Positions 1 to 7,228 of a stretch of 10,609 nt of DNA are shown piece by piece. Positions within the stretch are counted from its first letter, which is position 1. Each line of letters opens with the position of its first letter. The DNA is taken from NCBI GenBank assembly GCA_036505615.1, contig DASXTB010000422.1:1-10609 (forward strand), read 5' to 3'. The translations under genes were made by a program, and so were the position numbers. Source of the stretch: DASXTB01 sp036505615. GTDB lineage: Bacteria; Acidobacteriota; UBA6911; JACQSX01. Below the pieces are notes generated by a model. The model made no database searches and was not told the DNA's origin. It saw nothing but the letters and a program-made list of their open reading frames with translations.

Positions 1-70
1 GAATTCTTCTCCAGCCATTTACGGAATGCCACAGGAGTCGCAAAGAATGTAGGATTCATGGAACGAAATA

Positions 71-1615
71 ATGCCAAGTCCTGTGCTGCGGGTCATCATC
101 CTCAAGCCGGGCAAGTATGACGTCGACGGATACGTCCAGCGTTTTCGTCGCGGCTTCATGCCCAACAGCACGGTTGTGTACCTCGCCAGCCTCACGCCGC
201 CGGAGATCGACGGCGCGCGCATCGAGGTCACGACGATCGACGAGTACGTCTACGACGACCTCGATTATCTCCATCTTCTGAGCCGCGATCCAAACCGCCG
301 CACGCTGCTCGCGTTCGCCGGCGTGCAGAGCCATCAGTTCCATCGCGCGCTCGATCTCGCGGCGTACGCAAAATCGCGCGGCGTCGAGAACGCGATCATC
401 GGCGGACCGCATCCGATGACCTGCGATACCTCCGAGCTTCACGATCGCGGCGTGAGCTTCTGTTTGTCGGAAGCGGAGAGCGTCTGGCCCGACATCCTGC
501 GCGATGCGCTGGCCGGCGATCTCGCGCCTGTGTACGGCGGCGACGCGCGATGGGTTCAGAAGCTCGATCCGCCCGTGCTCATCCCGCCGAGCCGCCGCAA
601 CCTGAAGCGCTACGCGGTACGCATGCTCGGCATCTATCCGGCGCGCGGCTGTCCGTACAAATGCAACTTTTGCTCCGTGATCAAGATTGCCGGACGGCAG
701 ATACGCAGCCAGAGTATCGAAACTACCATCGACAGCCTGCGGGCCGCCAAGGCCGCCGGAGTCCGGCTGGTCATGTTCACTTCGGATAACTTCAATAAAT
801 ATCCCGAGGCCGTCCCGCTTCTGACGGCCATGATGGAAGAGAAAGTGAATATCCCCTTTTTCGTGCAGTGCGACACGCAGGTGGCGCGACAAGAGGATCT
901 GATCGAGCTGCTTAGCAAAGCAGGATGCTTTCAGATGTTCCTGGGCGTGGAGTCATTCAATCGCCAGGTCTTGCGGGAAGCTCAGAAGAATCATAATCAT
1001 CCGGAGCATTACCGCGAGATTATTCGGTTGTGCCGGGCTCACGGTGTGAGCACGCACTTCTCCAACATTGTCGGATTCCCGGCCGATACCGAAGAGGGGA
1101 TCAATGAGCAACTGGACAAACTGCGCGCCTTGAGTCCCGACATAGCGTCGTTTTACATTTTGACCCCGATTCCAGGGACTGAGCAGTACGACGATTTCCT
1201 GCAAAAAGGGCTGATCACCGAACGGAACCTCGATCGCTACGATGGTACCTGCGCCACCTGGCGACATCCACATTTGACACAGCAGCAACTGACTGACCTT
1301 CTGTTCCACTGCTACTGGAAGTTTTATTCCTTCTCCTATGCCGTCAAGAGAAGTATCCGGCGTTACTTCAAGGTCCCCAATCCGCTTCTCGAGGTGCTTT
1401 TTACGTTCGGCGTCCCTCTATTTACGCGATTTTGCGCGATCAAGAGGATTCATCCTATGTCGGGAGGCGTGGGCCGCCTAAGACTGGATGACGTTAAAGA
1501 TTATCTCCTTCTTCGCAAGCAACTCTTCGGTTTTAACCTGGTTCCTTTACCAGCGAGCTTGGAACTGACTGCTTCGGACAAGGCCTTGAATAACATGGCC
1601 AAGATAACCCCGTAA
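71..1615 (+). CDS. Cobalamin-binding-type radical SAM protein, function unknown
   Basis: This encodes a 514-residue, probably cytoplasmic iron-sulphur enzyme. The N-terminal part (about residues 1-185) resembles the B12-binding domain of BchE/HpnJ-type radical SAM enzymes and carries GGPHP at 111-115. I see no DxHxxG, so base-off cobalamin ligation is uncertain. The radical SAM core follows, with the cluster motif CPYKCNFC (C194, C198, C201; CX3CX2C). Further core motifs are GVES at 292-295, GFPADTEE from 335 and PIPGT at 366-370. The C-terminal ~110 residues are rich in aromatic and basic residues, with no extra cysteine cluster. Family members use a 4Fe-4S cluster and S-adenosylmethionine for methyl transfer, ring formation or rearrangement; the substrate here cannot be told. 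An in-frame TAG at 50-52 leaves ATG 71 as the first start; only a weak GGA precedes it. No neighbour suggests a pathway. Ala codons switch from GCG to GCC at about residue 193. Confidence 0.93.
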   Translation: MPSPVLRVIILKPGKYDVDGYVQRFRRGFMPNSTVVYLASLTPPEIDGARIEVTTIDEYVYDDLDYLHLLSRDPNRRTLLAFAGVQSHQFHRALDLAAYAKSRGVENAIIGGPHPMTCDTSELHDRGVSFCLSEAESVWPDILRDALAGDLAPVYGGDARWVQKLDPPVLIPPSRRNLKRYAVRMLGIYPARGCPYKCNFCSVIKIAGRQIRSQSIETTIDSLRAAKAAGVRLVMFTSDNFNKYPEAVPLLTAMMEEKVNIPFFVQCDTQVARQEDLIELLSKAGCFQMFLGVESFNRQVLREAQKNHNHPEHYREIIRLCRAHGVSTHFSNIVGFPADTEEGINEQLDKLRALSPDIASFYILTPIPGTEQYDDFLQKGLITERNLDRYDGTCATWRHPHLTQQQLTDLLFHCYWKFYSFSYAVKRSIRRYFKVPNPLLEVLFTFGVPLFTRFCAIKRIHPMSGGVGRLRLDDVKDYLLLRKQLFGFNLVPLPASLELTASDKALNNMAKITP

Positions 1616-1660
1616 AAAGGTCCAGCGGGCCCTTGGGAGGGCATGCAGCTTGCGTGCTGT

Positions 1661-1700
1661 CTACATTTTTGGGAGCGGAGAGACGGACTGAGGCCGTGTG
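1661..1700 (+). repeat. Dispersed palindromic repeat, copy 1 (degenerate)
   Basis: The copy begins CTACATTTTTGGGAGCGGAG and continues into an imperfect GAGACGG…CCGTGT stem. It is the near-exact reverse complement of 1901-1940 and matches 1729-1768 in direct orientation. The right stem arm has decayed (GTGTGA instead of GTCTCA), so this copy folds less well than the others. Confidence 0.75.
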
Positions 1701-1728
1701 AGCAAGTTGAGCACCCAGCTTACTCAGC

Positions 1729-1768
1729 CATTTTGGGGAGTGGAGAGACGGCCTGAGGGCCGTCTCAG
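1729..1768 (+). repeat. Dispersed palindromic repeat, copy 2 (intact stem)
   Basis: The leader CATTTTGGGGAGTGGA is followed by a perfect 9-bp stem: GAGACGGCC (1745-1753), loop TGAG, GGCCGTCTC (1758-1766). The same stem and loop recur at 10470-10491, almost 9 kb away, so this is a dispersed family and not a local duplication. Confidence 0.8.
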
Positions 1769-1900
1769 CTTGGCAGTTGTCCACAGGAAGAAACAGTTGA
1801 ATCACCTGAGAAAATATTCGCATTGAACCACGCAGCTGGAGAAGAAATGGCCAGAGAGATTTCCTGGCTGCGTCAGTTGGAGGCTTGCCACTGCCACCCT

Positions 1901-1940
1901 GAGACGGCCCGCAGGCCATCTCTCCGCTCCCAAAATGTAG
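1901..1940 (-). repeat. Dispersed palindromic repeat, copy 3 (inverted)
   Basis: On the minus strand this reads CTACATTTTGGGAGCGGAGA and then the GAGAtGGCC / GGCCGTCTC stem (1901-1922), with one mismatch and loop TGCG. It pairs as an inverted repeat with copy 1 at 1661-1700, bracketing about 200 bp that includes copy 2. No gene lies between the arms. Confidence 0.78.
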
Positions 1941-2046
1941 AAACTCCAGAGCACGCTGGAAGCGTTCGCTCCCAGGCACCTGCCAACGTCAGTCCCGTAG
2001 TCGCTCGGCTAAAGGTCAGCTTGAAAATCCCGCGCAAAGTAACGGT

Positions 2047-2670
2047 TCAGTTCTTCTCGGCAACGGGCATAGTTGCAAATTGTCCGGGACTGACACGAAT
2101 CACCGTCGCTGCAAAATCGGACAGGCCTGTAGCCATCAAAGTGCCGGCGAAGTTAGAAAAGTCGACTGGGGAGTCCCACTGCAACTCGGTGAGGAATTTG
2201 GCAATGTGGGAATGAGCGCCTAACGCGACGCTGCTCCGTGCCATTAGTTTCCCTTGCTGATCCCGCAGTTCCAGTTGGACTGCTTGGCTCTGTCCCAGAC
2301 CCATCATGGCAACGCCTGTGTTCACTCCGAAGCCCGTCTCCATGGGCGCTACAAACTTCCTGAGAGACTTACTGTCGCCTACGCCTGCTGTCCCTACAGA
2401 ACCACCAAAGAGAATCACACCGGAAATGCTGCGATCAGAAGAAACCGTTACTGAACCTGCCTGGATTGGCCCTTGGCCATCAGTTTTTAATGACACCAAG
2501 CCGTTGACGGGTATCGTCAAATCCTTTCGTCCCGGAACCACAGCACCATTTAAGTCAGGAGTTTTCCCGGGAGTGCTTTCGATCTCCTCGAAGAAGGAGG
2601 CCGGAAGCGAGCGCGCCCAGGGCCCTGCCAACCTGTTAACATTCGGTCCCAGCGGTTTAGACGTGGGCAT
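2047..2670 (-). CDS. Stand-alone truncated copy of the protease tail module
   Basis: This encodes 207 residues. From about residue 40 it aligns with the two C-terminal modules of the divergent protease at 2763-7031. Shared anchors are LNG(A) near 40, TIP at 52-54, AGS at 71-73, GTAGVG at 93-98, FVAP at 106-109, NTGVA at 117-121, a KFL-EL stretch near 158-163, FAGTL at 174-178 and PGQFATMPV at 195-203. The opening FAQFGNG…DDDGNPL part of the module is absent, replaced by about 38 unrelated residues, and there is no signal peptide. ATG 2670 is chosen because GGAGGAG (2678-2684) sits 7 nt upstream; an in-frame stop lies some 54 nt above. It starts 92 bp from the protease start in divergent orientation. 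It could be a real small protein or the remnant of a longer paralogue cut at its 5' end; I cannot decide. The module's function is unknown. Confidence 0.6.
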   Translation of the reverse strand: MPTSKPLGPNVNRLAGPWARSLPASFFEEIESTPGKTPDLNGAVVPGRKDLTIPVNGLVSLKTDGQGPIQAGSVTVSSDRSISGVILFGGSVGTAGVGDSKSLRKFVAPMETGFGVNTGVAMMGLGQSQAVQLELRDQQGKLMARSSVALGAHSHIAKFLTELQWDSPVDFSNFAGTLMATGLSDFAATVIRVSPGQFATMPVAEKN

Positions 2671-2677
2671 ACTCGGA

Positions 2678-2684
2678 CTCCTCC
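2678..2684 (-). promoter_or_regulatory. Strong Shine-Dalgarno for the stand-alone module protein
   Basis: GGAGGAG on the minus strand lies 7 nt before ATG 2670. It is the best ribosome-binding site in the window. It is the main argument that this short reading frame is translated and is not just decayed sequence. Confidence 0.55.
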
Positions 2685-2762
2685 GTAGCGGATTCGATCT
2701 CAGAACTTGCCAATTTTCCGAAGGTTACAGGCATCACAAATAGGCAACCGTAAACTGGAAGG

Positions 2763-5700
2763 ATGAGGGGACTTTTTGTCTTTATGGTCAAATATTTGTT
2801 TACAGTGGTACTGCTGGTGGCCCTCGTTGTGCCGGTCGGATTCGCCAGTAGTTTCATTCTCCTATCTCGCGATGAGCTGGTTTCATCTGCTGATGCAATC
2901 CTGGTCGGTCGTATCGACTTCATAAAGAGCACTGCAGACGAAAATGGGAATATCCACAGCTTCATCGCCGTCAAGGTTCAGCGCGATCTGTTTGGCCAGG
3001 TACCAGAACAAACCACCATATATTTGAAGGAGCCGGGCGGCAGATTTCGAGGCATTTCCGGATGGGCTTTCGGTTCTCCCGAATTCGAAGTAGGCGAGGA
3101 CGTAGTCCTCTTTGTCAAGCTGCAGCCGGACGGCTTTTTCCGCGTGGCTCACATGTTTCAGGGGAAATTCAGGCTGCTTGCCCCGGATCGCCTGCATCGG
3201 GTCGTCGAAGATGCTGTGGTCTCACAACATGAATGGCGCAGCTTTGAAACCCTGCAGCAAATTCAGGAAATGGCTCAAGACAGCCGGCCGCTGCTGGCAA
3301 AGTATCTCACCGAATTGAATCTGCCCGATGCCGAAACGCTGGTTCAGTTTTCTCTGCGTGGCGTAAGCGACCAAGGCGTCTCGGGCGGGAAAGGGGAAGC
3401 CTCTTCGCCCAAATTTTATACTCTCGGAGGCGGAGGAATACGCTGGAACGAATTTGACGGCGGCACTTCCGTCAGGTTCTACGTAAATCCTACCGCGTCC
3501 CCGTTGAGCGCTACCGACACCATGACTGCCGTCAACAGCGCGCTGCAAGCCTGGAATAGTGTTGCCAGTACCAAGATTCTGCTGGCCAACGGTGGTCAGA
3601 CCTCGCTGCGGGGAAACGACCAAAGCGACAACACCAACGTAATCACTTTTGGGGACCCGCAAAATCTCATCCAGGATCCCACCAATTGCTCGGGAACTCT
3701 AGCGATCACCTACATCACTTTCAGCAGTTCGTCTAGCCGGACTGTCAATGGCACGGCCTTTAAACAAATATTTCAGGCTGATCTGGTTTTCAATAACGGC
3801 TTCGACTGTTTTTTCACGCTTCCCGGAAACCTCGCCGAAGTGCTCGGCCATGAGATGGGGCATGCAATCGGTTTTGGCCACTCTTCGGAGAATCCCTCAG
3901 AGCCCAATCCGGTTCTGAAGGATGCTCTGATGTATTTTCGAGCCCACGGTGACGGGCGCGGCGCCTCGCCCCGCAGCGATGATATCGCTGCCGCACAGTT
4001 TGTCTACCCCTCAGGCACGCCGTCTTCTCAAGCCCCTACTATCAGCGCGCTGGCGCCCACTGAGGCAGTGGCGGGAAGCGGCGGATTCACGCTGGGCATC
4101 ACGGGGACAAATTTTGTCTCAGGGTCCACAGCTCAGTGGAACGGAGCGACACGGACTACGACTTTTATAAGCAGTACGCAACTCCAGGCTAATATCCTCG
4201 CTTCAGACATTGCCGCCGCGGGAAGCGCGTCGGTTACCGTGCAGAATCCTTCGGGAGGCGGGTTGTCCAACGCGATCACATTCTTGATTCGTGCTCCTGG
4301 CGCAGCCGATCTGTCGCTCTTCAAGGCACACAGCGGCGTTTTCAGCGCGGGCAGCAACGGGGTTTACACGCTGACAGTGACCAATGTGGGCTCTGCACCC
4401 AGCAGCGGCGCTATTACCGTGACCGATACCCTGCCAGCCGGCCTAAGTTTTGTCTCCGGCAGCGGCGGCGGCTGGAATTTTTCGGCATCGGGTCAGTCGG
4501 TGACTGCAACAAATTTAGCTTCCTTCGGCCCTGGCGGGAGCAGCAGTTTCAATCTCACCGTCAGCATCAGCGCTGCGGTGTCCGGGAACGTTACCAACAC
4601 GGCGTCGGTTTCGAATTCCAGCGACGGCAACCCGTCGAATAATACGGCGAGCGATACGGCCGCCATCAACGGTCCGGTGGACCTCACTATCAGCAAGACC
4701 CACACGGGAAATTTCACCGTGAGATCGAATGGGACGTACACATTGACGGTATCCAACGTGGGTTCGTCCCCGAGCAGCGGCGTCACGACGGTCACTGACA
4801 GCCTGCCAGCGGGACTGAGTTTTGTTTCTGCCGGCGGCAGCGGGTGGACTTCCTCAGCCTCCGGCCAGACGGTAACTTCCACCAATCCCGCTCCCCTTGC
4901 GCCCGGCGCTCTCAGCAGCATTACCATCACGGTCAGCGTCGGAACCGGCGCGCTGGGAAGCGTCACCAATGTCGCCAGCGTTTCCAATCCGAGCGATATC
5001 AATCCGAATAACAACACGGCGACTGACCCCACTTTCGTCGTCGGCCAGACGGATCTCTCTCTAACCATGAACCACAGCGGAAGTTTTACGCTGGGCTCCA
5101 GCGGGACGTACACATTGACGATCACCAATGTCGGCTCTGCCCCAAGCAGTGGGCCGATCACTGTCACCGATAACCTGCCTCTGGGTTTGAGCTTTCTTTC
5201 CGCTGGCGGGGCAGGCTGGACTTTCTCCGTTTCCGGCCAGACAGTGACCGGTGCAAACAGCAGCTCTCTTGCACCGGGAGCCAGCAGCAGTCTTCTTATT
5301 GTTGTGAATATTGTCAGCGCCGCATTTGGGAGTATTACCAACTTGGCCACACTGTCAAACTCCAGCGACACTAATCCTGCAAATAACACCGCAAGCGATA
5401 CACTGGTCGCCGGCAATCCATCGCCGATCATCAGCGGCCTCAGTCCGGGTTCTGTGGCGGCGGGCAGCGCGGCCTTCACCTTGATTGTCAACGGATCGAA
5501 CTTTGTTTCCAATTCGACGGTGCAGTGGAACGGCCAGGACCGCCCCACCACCTTTGTCAGCAGCGCCCGGTTGCAGGTTGCGATATCGGCGGCGGATCTG
5601 AACCGGGCAGCAACGGTGACGGTGGCCGTCACAAACCCCTCCCCTGGCGGTGGCGCCTCCAACGCGTCAGCCTTTTCCGTAACCGCGCCGCTCTATTATT

Positions 5701-7031
5701 TTGCTCAGTTCGGCAACGGCTCCAATTTCGTTTCTTCCCTGGTGGCCACTAATGCGTCGCGTACAGAGACGGCGAACGGTTCCATCAGTTTGTTTGACGA
5801 GCAGGGCCAGCCGCTGGCAGTATCTTTCAACGGCCAGTTTCCCGCCAGCACCGTTTCATTCACCATCCCTCCGCTTGGAAGCGCCACTTTCACGTCGGAT
5901 GGCGGAGGTTCCTTAATCGCGGGGTCCGCTCGCGTCAGCGCCAACATTCCCCTGGCCGTGGTGGTTAAGTTCACCGCTCCGGGTTTGGGAATCACCGGTG
6001 TGGCCGAAAGCGCCCCGCTCGCCGCCTTGATGACGCCTGTGGTGCGGGACGCAACCCGCGGAGTGAACACCGGAATTGCCATCACCAACACGCAGAACTC
6101 CGAGGTGCGCTTCATCCTTTCTTTGCGCGGGCTGGACGGAGTTGAAGCGCTCGGGGGATCGCTTTCACTGAGTCTCGTTGCCGGCGGGCATTTTTCAAAA
6201 TTCATCAATGAGCTATTCCCCAACGCAAGCACCGCCAATTTTCAAGGTTCTCTGATTGTCACTGTTACTACGGCAGGCGGAGCAATCGCCGCTACCGCGA
6301 TCCAGGTGGGCTCCTCTCCTGGAGAATTCACTACCTTGCCGGTGGTAGCCGCCGATCCGGCGCCAGTGGCAAGAGACCTTATTTTCGCTCAGTTTGGAAA
6401 CGGTTCCGGCTTTACTTCTTCGCTCTTTCTGAATAATCCGTTAGGCTCGACTAACGCAGGAGACGTCAGCTTCTTTGATGACGATGGCAATCCATTGCCG
6501 ATCTCCATCGGGGGCGCGGCACTTTCTCAGCGAGTGCCTTTCAACATTCAACCGCAGGGAGGGGCCGTTTTCACCACCAATGGATTGGGATCGCTGGTAT
6601 CTGGCTCAGCCCGTGTGACCGCGGCGAATGCCATCGGCGGAGTTTTACGTTTTGCCTTTCCCGGTTTGGGCACAGCGGGCGTGGGGGCGAGCCCTCCCGT
6701 GTCAGGATTTATTGCGCCCGTAACGAGAAGTGTGTCGAGAAATCTAAGCACCGGCGTGGCCATTGCGTCCGCCGGCTCACCGGTGACGTTGACGCTTACG
6801 CTGAGAAACAGGAACGGAGAGCTTGTCCCGGGCGGGCAAACTACGCTTCAACTGCGCGCCAACGGGCACCGCGCTCGGTTCATCGAGGAGCTATTCACGG
6901 GCGTCGATACGCGGGAGTTTGAAGGGACACTCACAGTGACCGCTGACGGCGGAGATATCGCGGGTACCGCGCTTCAGCTTGGCTCCAAAGCGGGCGAGTT
7001 CACGACGCTGCCTGTGACGGCAATTCGCTAG
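2763..7031 (+). CDS. Secreted multidomain metzincin (matrixin-like) protease
   Basis: This encodes 1422 residues exported by a signal peptide ending near residue 28. The start may instead be Met8 (2784), giving MVKYLFTVVLLVALVV, a cleaner signal sequence; the first ATG directly abuts GGAAGG. Residues 29-225 look like a propeptide or accessory domain. The catalytic domain is about 226-420, with HEMGHAIGFGH (zinc ligands H363, H367, H373; catalytic E364) and a Met-turn candidate at M390 (DALMYF), as in M10 metzincins. An IPT/TIG domain follows (425-513), then three DUF11-type repeats of about 124 residues starting near 516, 640 and 764, and a second IPT/TIG (886-976). Two copies of an unnamed module (978-1200, 1205-1422) each run from FAQFGNG to GEFTTLPV. 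No sortase, PEP-CTERM or membrane anchor is visible at the C-terminus. It probably degrades extracellular protein; substrate unknown. Its divergent neighbour shares the tail module. Confidence 0.94.
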   Translation: MRGLFVFMVKYLFTVVLLVALVVPVGFASSFILLSRDELVSSADAILVGRIDFIKSTADENGNIHSFIAVKVQRDLFGQVPEQTTIYLKEPGGRFRGISGWAFGSPEFEVGEDVVLFVKLQPDGFFRVAHMFQGKFRLLAPDRLHRVVEDAVVSQHEWRSFETLQQIQEMAQDSRPLLAKYLTELNLPDAETLVQFSLRGVSDQGVSGGKGEASSPKFYTLGGGGIRWNEFDGGTSVRFYVNPTASPLSATDTMTAVNSALQAWNSVASTKILLANGGQTSLRGNDQSDNTNVITFGDPQNLIQDPTNCSGTLAITYITFSSSSSRTVNGTAFKQIFQADLVFNNGFDCFFTLPGNLAEVLGHEMGHAIGFGHSSENPSEPNPVLKDALMYFRAHGDGRGASPRSDDIAAAQFVYPSGTPSSQAPTISALAPTEAVAGSGGFTLGITGTNFVSGSTAQWNGATRTTTFISSTQLQANILASDIAAAGSASVTVQNPSGGGLSNAITFLIRAPGAADLSLFKAHSGVFSAGSNGVYTLTVTNVGSAPSSGAITVTDTLPAGLSFVSGSGGGWNFSASGQSVTATNLASFGPGGSSSFNLTVSISAAVSGNVTNTASVSNSSDGNPSNNTASDTAAINGPVDLTISKTHTGNFTVRSNGTYTLTVSNVGSSPSSGVTTVTDSLPAGLSFVSAGGSGWTSSASGQTVTSTNPAPLAPGALSSITITVSVGTGALGSVTNVASVSNPSDINPNNNTATDPTFVVGQTDLSLTMNHSGSFTLGSSGTYTLTITNVGSAPSSGPITVTDNLPLGLSFLSAGGAGWTFSVSGQTVTGANSSSLAPGASSSLLIVVNIVSAAFGSITNLATLSNSSDTNPANNTASDTLVAGNPSPIISGLSPGSVAAGSAAFTLIVNGSNFVSNSTVQWNGQDRPTTFVSSARLQVAISAADLNRAATVTVAVTNPSPGGGASNASAFSVTAPLYYFAQFGNGSNFVSSLVATNASRTETANGSISLFDEQGQPLAVSFNGQFPASTVSFTIPPLGSATFTSDGGGSLIAGSARVSANIPLAVVVKFTAPGLGITGVAESAPLAALMTPVVRDATRGVNTGIAITNTQNSEVRFILSLRGLDGVEALGGSLSLSLVAGGHFSKFINELFPNASTANFQGSLIVTVTTAGGAIAATAIQVGSSPGEFTTLPVVAADPAPVARDLIFAQFGNGSGFTSSLFLNNPLGSTNAGDVSFFDDDGNPLPISIGGAALSQRVPFNIQPQGGAVFTTNGLGSLVSGSARVTAANAIGGVLRFAFPGLGTAGVGASPPVSGFIAPVTRSVSRNLSTGVAIASAGSPVTLTLTLRNRNGELVPGGQTTLQLRANGHRARFIEELFTGVDTREFEGTLTVTADGGDIAGTALQLGSKAGEFTTLPVTAIR

Positions 7032-7228
7032 CCCTGATTCATTGCCTCGACGTCCAGCTCGCGGGGTGTTTTTTCATGACTGTTGCATCCCGCGGCAAAA
7101 CCTTAAAATTCAAGAATCAAAACCTGAACCTTGAAACCCAACCTCCAATCCCCAACCCCGGCACCCGGCACCCAACACCCAACACCCAACACCCAACACC
7201 CAACACCCAACACCCAACACCATCCTGT
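7032..7228. other. Convergent spacer with C/A-rich simple sequence
   Basis: This is the 197-bp gap between the stops of the protease (+) and the hydrolase (-). A T6 run (7069-7074) follows a GC-rich stretch, but I find no convincing stem, so I do not call a terminator. From about 7133 the top strand is nearly free of G and grades into exact CCCAACA repeats. An open frame across it is only an effect of the repeat. Confidence 0.6.
7171..7219. repeat. Heptamer tandem repeat, (CCCAACA)x7
   Basis: Seven exact, uninterrupted 7-bp units CCCAACA occupy 49 bp. They are preceded by degenerate units (CCCAACC, CCCGGCA) from about 7138. The other strand reads GGGTGTT repeatedly, giving seven GGG runs with 4-nt loops, a pattern able to form a G-quadruplex. 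The array lies 9 bp beyond the stop of the minus-strand hydrolase, so its transcript would carry the G-rich strand in its 3' untranslated part. There are no spacers, so it is not CRISPR. Confidence 0.95.

Larger units (their letters stand above)
1616..2046. other. Gene-free spacer carrying three palindromic repeats
   Basis: This 431-bp stretch lies between the stop of the radical SAM gene and the stop of the opposite-strand module protein, so it is a convergent spacer. I see no credible coding frame in it. Its recognisable content is three copies of a palindromic repeat, two in direct orientation (1661-1700, 1729-1768) and one inverted (1901-1940). No clear stem followed by a T-run was found for either gene. 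The stretch 1941-2046 shows nothing recognisable. Confidence 0.6.

Noticed and set aside
56..892. 278-codon minus-strand frame opposite the radical SAM gene
   Set aside because: The plus strand carries clear domain motifs. The antisense frame stays open because of the high third-position GC of the first part of that gene, and its translation is an Arg/Ala/Asp-rich product without motifs.
2657..2974. 105-codon minus-strand frame overlapping the protease 5' end
   Set aside because: It is antisense to the signal peptide region, has no domain, and overlaps the start of the better supported stand-alone module protein in another frame.
4493..5662. Long open frame (389 codons) on the minus strand inside the protease gene
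   Set aside because: It lies wholly antisense to the DUF11 and TIG repeats, its own repetitive pattern mirrors them, and it has no recognisable domain. It is a by-product of repeat composition.
7040..7075. Rho-independent terminator after the protease gene
   Set aside because: The T6 run is preceded by GC-rich sequence but no continuous stem could be drawn.
7171..7219. Possible CRISPR array
   Set aside because: The units are 7 bp, contiguous and without spacers, and no cas gene is present, so this is a simple tandem repeat.
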